A stretch of DNA of 64,000 bases from assembly GCF_029227915.1 (NCBI RefSeq), contig NC_079880.1:21266501-21330500 (forward strand). The letters are read 5' to 3'. The position numbers and the translations under genes are program-made. Of this stretch, positions 47,357-60,473 are shown one piece after another. Origin of the DNA: Hydractinia symbiolongicarpus (lineage: Eukaryota > Cnidaria > Hydrozoa > Anthoathecata > Hydractiniidae). The first letter of the stretch is position 1; the number at the start of each line of letters is the position of its first letter. Below the pieces are notes generated by a model, which worked only from the letters and a program-made list of their open reading frames with translations, was not told where the DNA came from and searched no databases.

Positions 47357-47560
47357 TTTTGTCTTTAGTTCCCTTACTCGATAACAATTCATGTCAAAGA
47401 AGCTAGAAAACGGCTAGGTAGCTTTTGTCTTTAGTTCCCTTATTTTCGCATCAGTACTAATTAAGCAGTAAATATATTTGCTTTTCTGTTTTTTTTTATG
47501 GTTTTTAAATTTATGCAAAAAATAATCTGATAACAATTCATTTCAAAGAAGGTAGAAAAC
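47357..47560. repeat. Small duplicated segments
   Basis: TTTTGTCTTTAGTTCCCTTA occurs at 47357-47376 and 47423-47442, and a GATAACAATTCAT.TCAAAG block with GTAGAAAACG follow-up at about 47380 and 47529. This pattern suggests partial, shuffled local duplication. Confidence 0.6.
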
Positions 47561-50076
47561 GAAGCTTGGTTTTTTAACCGTAGTCACCATGAAAGTCGAG
47601 CTAATGGCAGTAAAAAAAATAATCACTAAGTATAAAAGAAAAATTTAATCCAACTTAAATACCACATTTCACGTCCATCTAATTTCTGTAAAGGTAAGAA
47701 AATTCTCCTATATAAATATACTTTATAAGCATTTGATTGATATAAGCATGCAAATTTTAAAACAATTAATTTGTAAGCAGGTTAAGGCTGGACATAATAT
47801 TTTTGCTAATGGTTAATTTTAGACTTGTTCTTGAAGTAGCCACAGTTTCACTAAACTCTGCAACTGTCAGTCTGCGAAAGCTCAGTTTTTTTAAATCGGT
47901 AGACATCTTGGTTGTGAATGTATAATTCTTTTTTCATCTCGACCATTTTTGGGTGAGTCCATCTATGACATATTTTGGCATGCGCGAACATTGCAAGCAG
48001 TATGAATGACGGGTAGTTTATATAAACCGCTTTCTAATCAAGTTTTTACCGTTTCGTAAAAAATATATTACAAATTGATTGAATGTTGCTGGATGGTGAT
48101 ATGCAGGCGCTGCGGAATTCCAAATAGAGTTCCAATTAATTAAAACAGATGTTTTCTTTGCTATAGGCATCCCTGTGTTTTGGCTCATTTTCTGCACAAT
48201 AATATAACAGGAACCGCATAGTGCGCGATTTTCTCCCTATTTTTTTTGTTTATATTCTCTAATGTGGTAATGCAGAGAGATAAAAAGACAGGTTGTTAAA
48301 ATCTGTGTTCGCAACGTGACATGTTTCGTCCCTAGGTCGGCATGCAAGTGAAAGCAAGTATGACAAATTCAGTTAAGATACCTTGAACAAAGTGTCGGCA
48401 AGGTATCCCTTAATGTTTCTGCTACTATGACATTTAAAAATTTTGTTGAATTAGTATACTATATGACACCGCTGAATTTTGGATTTATTAAAAAATATTG
48501 TACACCGTTACTTGCGTTAAGTGAAAAACTAGTTAAGTGGGCTGTTTTCGGGCTTAAGCTTTCTAGCTACTGTGTTTGTATATGCTAGGGAGGGGGAAGG
48601 ATAATCTCCCTCTCTCTCCTTCTCTTTATGTATTTAGCATTTTTGGTGTTTGAAATGGTCGCAGGGCGTTGGCGTAGGTTGGCGCTAAACAAAAATGAAC
48701 TTCAAATTTTTTGGACATGTTGTGCATTTTTACGTCTTTTGTCTAAGTACCTTTTACAAGGAGATTTCGACTGAAAACCAAGGGGAAATTGCAATATATA
48801 CTATTCACAATGCACTGGATGTTAAAAAATTCTTAATAAATTACATGTTTTTTAAGTAATTGAAATTCCAAAATGAGGCTTAAGGATACTTATGAATGCT
48901 TTATTTGAGTTACAACTTAAATCTCACTAGCTACATATTGGCTAATTCAGACATAAGGAATAAAAAGAAAAAATGCTCACGAAACAAAAAAACGTAAAAA
49001 CTTTACAACATCTTTTTAGCTTTCACATAATGCATATGCTTAAAAAATGACCAAATTTAAAAAAAAATGGTCATTTTGACAAAATGACTAAATTTAATCC
49101 TACGAATGCTTATAAATGTTAAGCTTATAAAAAGAAAAAACATGTATTCTAAAAATTAAAGTTTTGCAAGAAAAGAAAATCTACAACTTATTATCGTCGT
49201 ATCTTGAGAACATAGCAGCTTAAATATTTATTTTTTCTCACCACTTTTCACACATTCTGCATTATAAACTTATATCACAAAAATAATTAATATTTTAGAC
49301 TACTATTTTAATTATAAAATGGGTGTATGTGAGAACACCCATATTACACGATAATACCAACAGTTTTAAAACATATGTCGGTTGACAGTATCCAATAGCA
49401 ACGCTAATACCGATTCATTTGCTTCAACAACTACCAAACACGTTTGGTGTTGCAATAAAACACCAGATGAGAAATATTACATTTAAATATTAGTATTCGA
49501 TGGTGGATTTTTATTTTGCAGGTGGGAAAATATTTGTCGTTTAGATTGAATGGAAAATTCACTGAAACTCCCTTTTTTCGTAAGTGAATATAATTTTGGG
49601 GATTCCATGTGACTTCGATGATAAAATTTTGTTTTGGCTGCAGTTTTTCATTTTGTTGTTGGTGTTTGCATAAAATGAAGGTCAATTTGTGCTACCAAGT
49701 GGAAGTAAGCAGGTTAGGTACGGTACCTTCAACTGGTAATATTGGCGTGATTTGATCATCTCCAGAATCCGTCCAAAACTAGCAACTTACAGAGAATTGT
49801 AAATCGTGAGTGCCGGTTTTTGAATAGGGACCCCAATGTTGTGTACGAACTGATATAACTGGACATATTGTTCTCAGAAAGAAATTAGGCCTTGTTATGT
49901 TTTATGATATATGCCTAAATTGTTTTAAATAAATCATTTGAATAAATTTTAGTACCATGCTCGCCTAATGTTGGATTTTTTATTATTATTTATATGAACA
50001 GAATATGAAGCAATAAAGGCGACATTAACGACAAGATAACACCAACAACGATCAAACCAAGTGTGAAGTTCATAAA

Positions 50077-53000
50077 ATGTCAACAGAACGGCCACGTGCA
50101 GCTCTTAAAATAAAGAACCCAATGAGGAAATCCTCTTTCTTTGACCAAAACACGCTGCCACTCGTACGCGCGAACAAAAGATGTAAAAGTCCGTTGATTA
50201 TCCGCAATCCTAGTCGTGACTCGCGAGTTATTATAAACGTACAAGGCCGGAAGTTCGAAACATATGAAGGTAAGTTTTATTTCCATTCCAAACAATCATT
50301 GTTTTGTGTTTAATGTTTTAGTTCCATGTTTATTCGGTATGATTAACTGAAATCACGTCGAATGACGAAAACTGAATTTAGGAGACTTGACCTTCGTTTC
50401 TTTTGTTTGTGTGTTAAGGTCAGTTTACATTAACATTCAAAGTGTTGAACAATTGTTGTGTAATAGTCACTGTAACAACTTCATTGGAAACACATGTTGT
50501 ACAAAAATAACCGTAAGAGATTTTGCACAACAAATCTTGTAAAAGACATTCTTTTTATCTCTACTGTTGCACAAAGTTTTGAGATTTTAATGGGAACCCT
50601 TCTTTGATTTCCCAAAATAAATCAGGAATGAATAAAGCCCTAAGGAACTGAGAATGAGTCTTGTAAAAAAACATCTTTATCCCATTTGATAGCATCTTGA
50701 AAAGAAATTATAAAATAAGCTAAAAGTCTATGTTTTCATTTCAATTGAGGATGTTATAATAATTCGAACACAGTAAAGACATCTACTGTCTTCAAAAGTT
50801 TGATCTGTTTGATCTGTTTGAAAGAATTAATTTTAGGAGTCGTTTGAATTGAAATTTTCGAATACCTCCTAAGGGCAAACCTACAGCCGACAACTGTGTT
50901 TATTAGATAAGAAAAACAAGTCTCATTTGTGTGCTAAAATTAGCATTTTAAAAGTCGACAGGCAAAAAAATGACAGGAAGGAACAACAAACAAACGTACT
51001 TATTGTTTTCAGAAAAGCAAATTTTTTTAAACTTTATTCTCATGATTTTTATGATTGAAAAATAGAAATACAAGCAAAAAAGAAAGAAAAGCGATAATTA
51101 TAATGTATGTTTTATGTATATACGTTGTTTTTCGTTCCAAATTTGAATAAACGACCCCTTTTTTCGAGGGAGGGGGCGCTTATTAGAGCAGGGACGCTTA
51201 TTTACAATTTTTTTCCTAACCCCGGTGCGCTTACTCGACAGGGGCCCTTTTCGGGCACGGGGCGTCTAATCTGTCCTTTACGGTACCTAAAGATGAGCAT
51301 ATTTGTTATAAACTACAACGATAACTAGTGATATGCACAGTTTTCCCTGTATCAGGAATACTGTAAGCAATTCTGCTATTTGTCACTAAAATATTTTTCT
51401 TTTAATTATAGCAACTTTAAACAATTATCCAGATACGTTGCTAGGTAACAAAAATGCAAGGGAAAGATTATTTAATCCGATAAGCGGAGAAATTATTTTA
51501 TCACGTGACCTGCAAATTTTTGAAGCAGTCTTATTTTACTATCAGTCGAAAGGGATTCTGGGTAGGTATTTTTTGTTCTATTACAAACCAATCTAGAGCT
51601 TGAAACTTAATGTTTTCCATCTTCTAGTTCTTAAATTAGTTTAGAAATATCGTGTCAATTTAGTTAATGCTGACCAATGAGTACAGATTTCCCTGGTGTA
51701 ATGAGTCTTGTCATTGAAAGGTTGGAAAGCTATGCGTCTATTTTTTCAAGCAAAAAAAAAAAAGGAAAACTTGTAAACTTCTAAATATCTGTATGATAAA
51801 TACAAAATAAAACTTTTGAACTTCAGTGTTTTAGGTTATTGTATTTCGTTAACTTAAAAGGTCCACTATATGATACATAAAGCGTTGTGTTGTAGATTTC
51901 CAAATCATCGACGCATGTGCCCTCCGTAAAGACAATCCTAAATATACATTTGTGCAATCTCTTATAAAAGACTCAACTTTTTTCTTCTTGTTAACTTTGA
52001 AGTTTTTTCTATATATTTCAGCTAAACCAGTTTGGGTAAGTGAGAATGAATTCGAACGGGAGTTACAATTCTACCAATTACGTTCGGTTAAAGAAACCTC
52101 GATCCCAGTTCCTAAGTCAAGAAAACTGGCACTCATTTGGAATTTAATGGAACACCCTCACTAGTCCATGTGCGCCATTATACTTTCCGTGTTTAGCATT
52201 TTCACTATTATTTTGTCGACAATCTCCTTTTGCTTGGAGTCAATGCCCAGCATAGTGAACACTGCTGACATTGATGCAAAACGCTATAATAATTTAGTAT
52301 TGTACTACTTAGAAATAACGTTTATAGCCTGGTTTACACTTGAATATTTGTTAAGAGTAGTATCTGCACCGATTCGTTTCAAATTTGTGACTTCTTTTAT
52401 GGGAGTAATCGACTTCACAGTTATTCTACCATTTTACATAGCTTTGTTTATGTCACCCACGCAGAGAGTGTTGAGTTTGCACGTGATACGAATAATTCGA
52501 ATGATTCGCGTATTTCGTATTTTTAAACTGACAAGATACAGCACCGGATTGAAAGTTTTGGGCAAAACGATATTCGAAAGTTTGGGCCAACTTGTAGCTT
52601 TGTTTTTGTGTCTGTTTTTGTCCGCCATTATGTTTGCAAGTTTGATATTCTATATCGAGCATACACCAGGGCATAGCCACGAGAAAAACACATTCGAGAG
52701 CATTCCCGATGCATTTTGGTACGTTGTTATTACAAAGACCACGGTGGGTTATGGAGATGTCATTCCTAAAACTATATTAGGAAGAATAGTTGCGTCATTA
52801 TGTATGGTGTGCGGTATAATTATCCTATTATGTTTACCAACCCCCGTATTTATTACACATTTTGGTCGATTTTATGAAAGGGTTATCCACAAACCTTTTG
52901 ATAACGACGGGGGTGCAGATACAATGTCTGACGTTGTTGAGAACAACCATTTATTAATTCCGACATGGTTGCATGACAGAGAATGGAAAAAAAGACTGGC

Positions 53001-53091
53001 CAATGACTATCAACAAAACTTGTGTCTGAATATCTATCTTAGTAACAGCAGTCTGAAGTCGACAATTAGTAGAGAAGTAGCTTTCTCTTAA
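50077..53091 (+). CDS. Shaker-type voltage-gated K+ channel, interrupted by one TAG
   Basis: Four phase-consistent exons: 50077-50269, 51412-51561, a 30-nt exon 51896-51925 and 52022-53091; 480 codons. T1 tetramerisation domain spans about codons 54-155 (VIINVQGRKFET, YPDTLLG, EAVLFYYQSKG). Then six transmembrane segments: S4 carries R/K every third residue (VIRIIRMIRVFRIFKLTR), pore filter TVGYGD, and S6 has PTP where Shaker channels have PVP. T1 lacks a HxxxxxC...CC zinc site, as in the Shaker (Kv1) subfamily. A TAG at 52162-52164 (codon 172) falls exactly at the T1-S1 linker, with coding sequence in the same frame on both sides. ATG 52168 could start a T1-less S1-S6 protein of 307 residues. 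All splice sites are intact, so this is a very recent lesion, a sequencing error or a polymorphism. Confidence 0.82.
51150..51285. mobile_element. MITE-like fragment in Kv intron 1
   Basis: GGGGGCGCTTATTAGAGC, a repeated GGGACGCTTATT, and right end GTACCGTAAAGGACAGATTAG (read on the minus strand) resemble the element at 18751-19099. The copy is GC-richer than its surroundings and degenerate. Confidence 0.4.
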
Positions 53092-53846
53092 GTCTAAATT
53101 ATAAATAAGAATTTTTGATGATTATGAAATAATGTGACGTATATTATCGCATGTTGCGAGTTAACCAGGATAGGGTTATTTTGTTTGCGAAAAAAAACGT
53201 CTTTGCAACACATTACATGCAGCGAGGCCTAGATATAACTTTAAGATGATTTTAAAATAACCATCCTATTGATAAAAAAAAGATAACAAAATAGCGCGAT
53301 CAATTTTGAAAAAATAATATATTTATTTGGTGCTGCTTTATCAGATATCTGTTACATTCGGTGCAACTACAAATTAAATTTAACCACTAGTGCACAGAGA
53401 CATTTTGTATGTGAAAGGTTCTAATAAAACATATAAAAATTACAATGACTTAAATGAACAAGCAGTTTTAGTAACAATAGGTATTCTTTTTCCTTGCAAC
53501 AGATGGCCTCATTGTTCAACTTTTCGTTTTTAACGTCTACAGGCTATGGTTGCAAATCTTATCCTAGAAAATTAATGAGGCACAAAATTAACGATCAAGA
53601 AATTAACACAAAGGTAATTAACGCGAATGCCAATAACAATTTATAAAAAGAATTTAATTGCATAGACATCTATTCTTCTTTTTCTTCAAACGTCTGAAAT
53701 ATTAGTTGCCCTCGAGCTAGCCTTTATCACATTAGGGTGAACCGTATCAAGGTACCTTTTTAATGTCCTGGATATTAACGTTACACTTTAATAAGACGCA
53801 TATTACGAATTTACAAGATTTGCCTTAATGTTATGCCTTGTTAATT
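53092..53846. other. Convergent intergenic region
   Basis: This is the shared 3' flank of the Kv channel and the minus-strand membrane protein. AATAAA at 53423-53428 is a candidate poly(A) signal for the Kv gene. Nothing else is seen. Confidence 0.45.
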
Positions 53847-56800
53847 TCAAATATCACCGGGTGTTATTTCTCTTCCGTCCGGATTTGCAAGTTCTTCTTT
53901 GAACCAATAGGAAAGCAGTAATTTCTGCCGGTTACAATTTATAGCCCAGAACAGTAGAGCAATGACGATGACAAATATATTGAAACCAAGTAAACCATAC
54001 AACGTTAAATTTAATGTTGAAGTGTATGCTGGTCCCGTGTACGTTGGAGGTGGAGGTGTTATGTTGTAAAAGCCTAAAAAGAATAGTAAATTATACAGAC
54101 CACCTCTTTATTGTTGCTTTTACATTAAAAAGGAAAGGGGCATGACCTTTAACAAAGATCTGCAAGAAATGAAGTATTGCTAGTCGTATCAAGATGGGTA
54201 TACGGTGGGGTTGAGGGGTAGGAGGAGGGGTACAAACGTGCTATCCCAGCCGTTTTCATAAGACAGTCCTTTGGATTTAATTTCGTTTCTTGCTTCAACT
54301 TTGTAGCTTTTGTAATAACTTAAACTTTATAAAAAAATTACTCCATATTTAAGGCAGAGCAAGATTTTTGGTGGATATTTTTTTGCTACTTTCTTGTTTG
54401 TTTGTCCACTGAAAGTTTTTGTTCTTTATTGTACTGAGGTGAATTGTTTAACAACTGGCAACTAACTGAGGATTTAGAATGCTATGAGATACAATATCAC
54501 AACTAGGCACCGCGCTAAAAATTGTGAAAAGTTTGGAAAACTGCAGACAAAAAAAGGGGCAATAAAGTACGCCCATATCACGTTCTTAATGCTTATTTTT
54601 AATTTTTTAGTTTTTTTTGACGCTAGGATGTATTTTTAAACAACGCTGTTGTGTTGAAAAAAGAAAAAAAATTGATTATCCTACTGCTAGATAAATATGA
54701 CGCTGAGATTTTGTATACCTATGATTGCCGTTAGCAACTGATCACGTGACAACACTACTCTTATAAAATATTTTTTCGAACAGAACTACTTTAAGAATGA
54801 GACAGTGCTTCAGAACTTGCAAAAACAGACCATTTCTTGGATATAAACAGAGTTCAAAGTTACAAACTATTCAGTTTAAGATGATCTATTAGTAAATTCG
54901 TTGCTAAGATAGTAAAAAATCGTAGACTGTTGTTTGATCTGCTACAAAAATCGTCATAGCAGCGAAATCTGTCTTGTTTTAGCCAAAACATTTAGTGTAT
55001 AAATTTAAATATAAGATTACAGCCCTACCAAAGTAAGCAAATGCGCCGTCACTCGAGAACATGTTCTTTTCATTTTCAATCACTCCAAACCACTCTATCT
55101 CAAATTTGGTGTAGTTTACGAATGGATCACGAGAAGAGTTGATTTGTGGGTATTTGTAGAGTTGTGCCAGGCCTTGCTGTTGTTTAGGAAATAGGCTAGT
55201 GACAAGGCTTTCGTTCCAGGCTGGCCACGGTAATGTCTTTATAAAATGTAGATCAAAATCAGCAGTGGTATATGTGTCATTCCTGAAATGATTGACCAAA
55301 AATAATTAATTTCTCGTCAGGCGAATCCCTTTCATTAAAATATCTAGACTAAATTATTGATTTGTAATTTTAGGATGCTATTGTCAAAGCGATGTATAAA
55401 TTATGCAAAATAAAATAATAGTTATTTATAGAGACTCAAAGGCCTAACAAAAAGAACAGAGGATGGAGATATGCCTTTTAAAAGATTTGACCTAATATTG
55501 ATAATTTTTGTTCGTACTTACCTCATTCTGAGGATTTTGGCATCTTTGTATTCTTGCTCATAATTTTTCTCGCCGTTATAGTACAAATTCCTCAACTAAA
55601 AGAATTTGTCAGAGTCAAATAATCTCACGAGTAAGTCATGACAGTGAACAAAAAGTTTTTAAGATTAGTCATAAGCCCTTAGGTAAATCGAAGAGAATTT
55701 GCCCTATTCTACATAGGTAATTTTAGTTATTTTCGTAAATTTTTAGTGTACCAATACGTCTGTTGTCGTGATGACTTCTCAGTTAACGGGTGCTCAGAAA
55801 CAAAACACAACCAAAAAAATGTTTTCCATAAAATATCCTTATCAACACTTCAAAGTTATATTTGAGACTTTTTAATGCTGCTATTTATGTAACACGTTTG
55901 AAACAGTTTTTCTTATTACAAAGATTACATTCCACTACTTTGGACTGTTTTCAGGTTTAAAAATATATGATGACGCAATCTTAGGAAAAGACGTCTTCCA
56001 TTTTTTTATTACTATTGTGCACCAATATGCTAACAAACATTCGGGCCTAGTTTTGTGGTAATGCGATGTCTGCTTTCACAATTTTAGGGAAGGGGAGGAA
56101 GGAAGACTTTTCAGAACCCCCAAAACGCCCAGCCTGACTAGGTTTAAAACAAAATTTGCTGCAACCATTTTGCAGAGATGCAGACAATATGGGAACAAAA
56201 ACACGCGGCATAATGTGAGAAATTTATTTAAATGCATGTGTCACTTTGATGAAACTGTCTAAAATACCAATTTTAACAATTTTCCTTTAATGATTGCTCT
56301 ATTTAAAATGTGACAAACTCATACACAGGACTTTTCTACGCTTCTATACCTTAAGACTTACGCGTTTAATATAAACGGGGCGACTGCTTTTACAGCGCGC
56401 CTCAGTTGGGAGTGTCCACTAGACAAGGATATTTGCCCAGCAAATATTTTAAAACTTTGTTTAGAGAAAAAATACTTATTGTAGTGTTACGTAGCTCGTG
56501 ATCAAATATTGGTTTCTACAAGTTATTTTTCGCGTTATAGCGTTGTAGCGACTAGGCATACCAATTAGGGTTTTTATTTATTTATTTATTATTTTAAAGT
56601 ATTTCCATACCCTTCTTCTCAATTTATTGGCAAAACAGTGATAATCATCCGAATCTGGATTCTCAAACTCGTTGTTCCAAGAAATTTTTGGAAATACAAA
56701 TGAGACGAGAAAATCATGGCTCACGTTCTTCGGCAACATTGTGATGTAATCCTTCTCATTCTCTGTTATCTGGATGGTGACGTAATCAAACAATGCTTTG

Positions 56801-56871
56801 TTTGGATCTACAGCCGCATATAGTTCACGTTGAGCCACCATTAGAAGCAAACCAATTATTAGAAAATCCAT
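53847..56871 (-). CDS. Unrecognised single-pass membrane protein, four exons
   Basis: Exons on the minus strand: 56611-56871 (87 codons, donor gtatgg), 55522-55595, 55029-55282 and 53847-54073. Phases agree at every junction (0, 2, 1), giving 271 residues. Signal peptide 1-19; an ectodomain of about 190 residues with several N-x-S/T sites and almost no cysteine (one in DYHCFANK), rich in aromatic residues (FDLHFIKTLPWPAWNE, FEIEWFGVIENEKN); a Pro/Thr-rich stalk (NITPPPPTYTGP); a transmembrane helix of about 24 residues (LYGLLGFNIFVIVIALLFWA); and a 30-residue acidic/basic tail ending GREITPGDI. The terminal residues could be a PDZ-type ligand, but that is speculation. I do not recognise the family. 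Being tail-to-tail with the Kv gene does not imply joint function. Confidence 0.7.
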
Positions 56872-57309
56872 TTTGACATTCAGCGAAAACAGAAGAGTTG
56901 CCGGATAATTTTATTTTTTTGTCAAATCTTCCTTTTCGCGAATTAAATTAAAAAGACATGATTAAAATCAATTAGTAGATAGGCATTCTGATTTTAACTA
57001 AGAGTCTCTCCGTTTTTAAGTTAGGTTATGTCCTTAGATCAAAGAGAACTTCGTTTAACAAGCCACCGGCATGGAGAGCAAATTCAAATTAATCTCAATT
57101 AATTAAGTGAATCAGAATTATATTTTTGGCTGTATTCACTAATTTTGTATCACATTATTGCTCATATCATAAAGAATTAATACCCTTATAAGATGAATTA
57201 ATAAATTAATGATGGATCAAACTACCTTATCTCAAATCTCTCTAAATTATTCAATCTTATTTCCTTTCCCCCAAAAATATTTCGTTTCGTGAATCCTTTA
57301 ATTTGACTG

Positions 57310-57435
57310 AATCGTTAAAAATGCGTGTCTTGTTAGATTTGCGTGTACCGTTAAAAATGCGTGACTTGTTAAATTTGCGTGTATCGTTTAATTTGCGTGA
57401 ATTGCTAAACATGTGTGTCTTGTTAGACTTGCGTG
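57310..57435. repeat. 18-bp minisatellite, seven units
   Basis: Seven consecutive 18-bp units each end in TGCGTG or TGTGTG, for example TCTTGTTAGATTTGCGTG and ACTTGTTAAATTTGCGTG. Because 18 is a multiple of three, an open frame across it reads as hexapeptide repeats of the LLNLRV type, which explains the 68-codon ORF at 57303-57509. Confidence 0.9.
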
Positions 57436-59730
57436 TACCATTTGCAATAATTTTGTTATTTAGAGGAAATTTTACCTCTTGTACAATCCCTTTTCTCCAC
57501 TTTAATTAAATATGCATAAAATTTGTTTTTTCTCATAATGGAGCCTTGTTTGATTAAGTTAGATATTTAATCAAATAAGGCGCCATTTTGAGCAAAAGCG
57601 ATAAAGTTTTTATATAATATGTCACATGTGCATTAAGGTATTCAATGTTTTCTTAAATACATTTTCTCATCAAAAATCGTGTAGTTAGAAAACAGAAGGA
57701 AAATACAAAGTCTCTATGGTTTTCGCCCCAAAATGTAATGTGAGATCTGGAAAATCATAAATGATCGCCCATTTTAAAGAACCCATCGCTAAGATAAATA
57801 TTTACAATACCAGTAATTTTAGGCATTTAGGCCTTGGTATTAGACAGAACGCCAAATAGAACTAGACTGGGACGACGTGTGAGAGACAACACAACTTTAA
57901 TAGATAAACTGTTGCAAATTTTCAAAGCAAGAAAAAAAGGAAAAAGAGAATCTTGATCGTTTTCTTTAATTTCTTTGAATTTTTGATGTAATATCAGTGC
58001 TAAATAACATTCAGATAAAACTACACTTTTTTTTGTCTAACAACTGTGACAAAAGAATGTCATTTAATTCTGTCAAGAAAATACATAAGAGACGACCGAA
58101 AGCTCTTTAATCTTTAGAGCGAAAGTTTTACAGAGTCACAGCAACTCGTTTTTATAGAAAAAGATTTTAATTTTCTCGATGACTTTAAAAGCAAGGACGT
58201 TGATGAGTTGGACGTTATGACTTAGTTTTTGTAATGTACAAAAATATAATTAGAAAAAAACAAAATAAAGATATATAACGTAAGAAAAAAACTTTTTCTG
58301 TTTGTGAGACAACGAATAACCAAGAAAAAATGCCCTTGATTGCCAACTTGTATTTTCATGAACTCTAGTTCTAGATTAACTTTCCAGTCCGATTAAGCGC
58401 CCATCACTAAGACGGAATAAATAAGTGACCCGGGCGCTGAATGGGTCATAGACGATATTCTAAAAAAACATTGAACCGAAGTTATAAGATGAGAGTAATA
58501 AATAAAAAATGCTTTTTTTTGTCTGTCTTTTTGGGTTTTTTTAGAAAAGGCGAAATGTCCTTAAATTAGAAGGATATTAAGTATGGAAGTGAAACCGATA
58601 TTTAACGTCAATTTTGATTTAGGTAGATAGTTTATATGCTTTATTAACGTTTCGGTAAACTTAAAATGGCGGTGAATTAACGGTAGATTATAAATTCGTG
58701 ACAAATAGAAGAAACACTTTAATATATTATTCATTCAAAGTAAAAAAAATAATTCTACAAACGAACAGGCGAATAGTTATAACATGAGACGTTTTTCAAA
58801 CATATTGCATAATTGACATAAAAAAACGCGATAGAATGACCTACGGTTTGCTAAATAATGTTTTTAATTATCTGGATAAATCTTTCTCAAACCACGTGTT
58901 GGTTAACTATAACTAAGCCTCTCTTTCATGCTAAAATTGTTTAAGAAGAATGTCCCGGAATTTTCAACCCTTTTTGCTTTTTTATTATTTTTATTATATT
59001 ATATTGTATTTTATTATTATTATACTATAATTTATTTTCTTATAAAGAGAAGTAAATTTCGCGAGGAAAAAAATTGTTTTTTAACCTATTTTTTGAAATT
59101 TTTATACGCCAAAATATATAATTATATTATCTATATTTTGCGAAACTTTTGTGTGGCAAAATATATAATTCACTCTCGAAAACAATTCCTCACGAAACTA
59201 ACTTGCCAGTATAAACTGGTTTAAAAACTGGAGTATTAAGAGGTCGACAGGTCGGTCAAATTTTTCTGAGAGATATAGGATAGTAGTGAGGAAAGATAAT
59301 CGCAAAATGACATGATTGTAGTAAAATTATTCTCTTTGTTTATATTCACTTCCGAAATCTAATTCCCGCGAAAATTTTGTAAACAACTGATTTGCGAAAA
59401 GCAGTCCTTTTTTATGTTTTGTATTTTTATACAGCTACCATCAACTTCATACAAAGTTTTATCTGCACGTACATTATACACAGATTTAGCAACCAGACTC
59501 ATATCTTAAAGATATTAGACATCCAGCCACCACCCTTAGCCTTCCTTTTTAAATTTTATCGATTCTTGATATTAAAATTCAATTCAAAACTCTTTCAAAA
59601 CAATATGTTGGTTTATTTATTTATTTATTTGCAGCTACAAAAGAATTTAAGTACGCTCTATATCAAAAACGCCTGGAATTGTTCTCATGCTACTTTAAAG
59701 CATTGTTTACACTAACTTATTATATAAACT

Positions 59731-59747
59731 TACCAGGTCACCTGGTA
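59731..59747. other. 17-bp palindrome TACCAGGTCACCTGGTA
   Basis: Two 8-bp arms flank a central C. It contains an E-box-like CACCTG on both strands. It could be a dimer-binding site, but no promoter is nearby. Confidence 0.35.
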
Positions 59748-60053
59748 TCTTTTTCTGGCAATAGATCGGTGAGCCTTCAGGTATGAAACCCTGGGGACAT
59801 GGTTGATGGAATTGAAAATGTTCGAACAACCCTGATACTGAACTACAATGTGCGTTACTTGTAATTTTGAATTATTTCAACGTTTAGGACCGGATTGTTG
59901 TACTTATTGTTACTTATGATGGGTTAAGGGGAGGGGTGATGAAGGGAGGGCAGGGCATTATCTCTCCTGTTTATGAAAACTACATTGGTGGCTGTTGCAG
60001 CATATTACGCTTCATATTTTCTCTCAACACAACTCGTTAACTTTATTTTGTAG

Positions 60054-60140
60054 CTCAAATGGGAACTTTGAATGTGCTAGGATTCGTTCACAGGACCCTC
60101 GTTGATAACAGTACCAATAGGACTAATGATGCTATCCTGG
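60054..60140 (+). CDS. Weak candidate internal exon
   Basis: Acceptor ttattttgtag and donor gtaaat bound 87 nt that are open in one frame with a reasonable residue mix (MGTLNVLGFVHRTLVDNS). No neighbouring exon of matching phase could be found, so it may be chance. Confidence 0.18.
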
Positions 60141-60473
60141 GTAAATAATTCCAATAATAATAATAATAATTATAAAGGTTGTTAGTCGATAACGTTGGCA
60201 AAATTTCGACAATTGAGAAGTATTGATTGTCGCAATATGCAATTACCATAAAAGCTCCAAGGAACGTATTTTACAAATAACTCTTTTTAATTTGTTTTCA
60301 AGCTTCTATAATACGGTTCAAAATAAACACAATTTCATTTAATGTTAGTACAGTCAAATTGGGAATAATCTATCCAAAAGAATATATACTTTACAAGATC
60401 TCGCACGTAAGAAATATACACTATGGATTTGTTGTAGCAATAATAAACAGAAAAAAAAGTTTAATAAAATTGT

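Larger units (their letters stand above)
42956..50076. other. Long intergenic region with repeat debris
   Basis: No intact gene in about 7 kb. It includes a zinc-finger transposon fragment (43800-44330), an interspersed repeat (44760-44945), a G-rich tract (45089-45116) and a small duplicated segment (47357-47560). ORFs at 46780 and 49431 are short and featureless. Confidence 0.5.

Noticed and set aside
54979-56871. Cys-loop ligand-gated channel subunit, first impression of the minus-strand exons
   Set aside because: The full four-exon model has a single transmembrane helix, no Cys-loop and no four-helix region.
58928-59715. Frames of 98 and 107 codons rich in Phe, Tyr, Ile and Lys
   Set aside because: The composition is what AT-rich DNA gives by chance; no motif or splice context.
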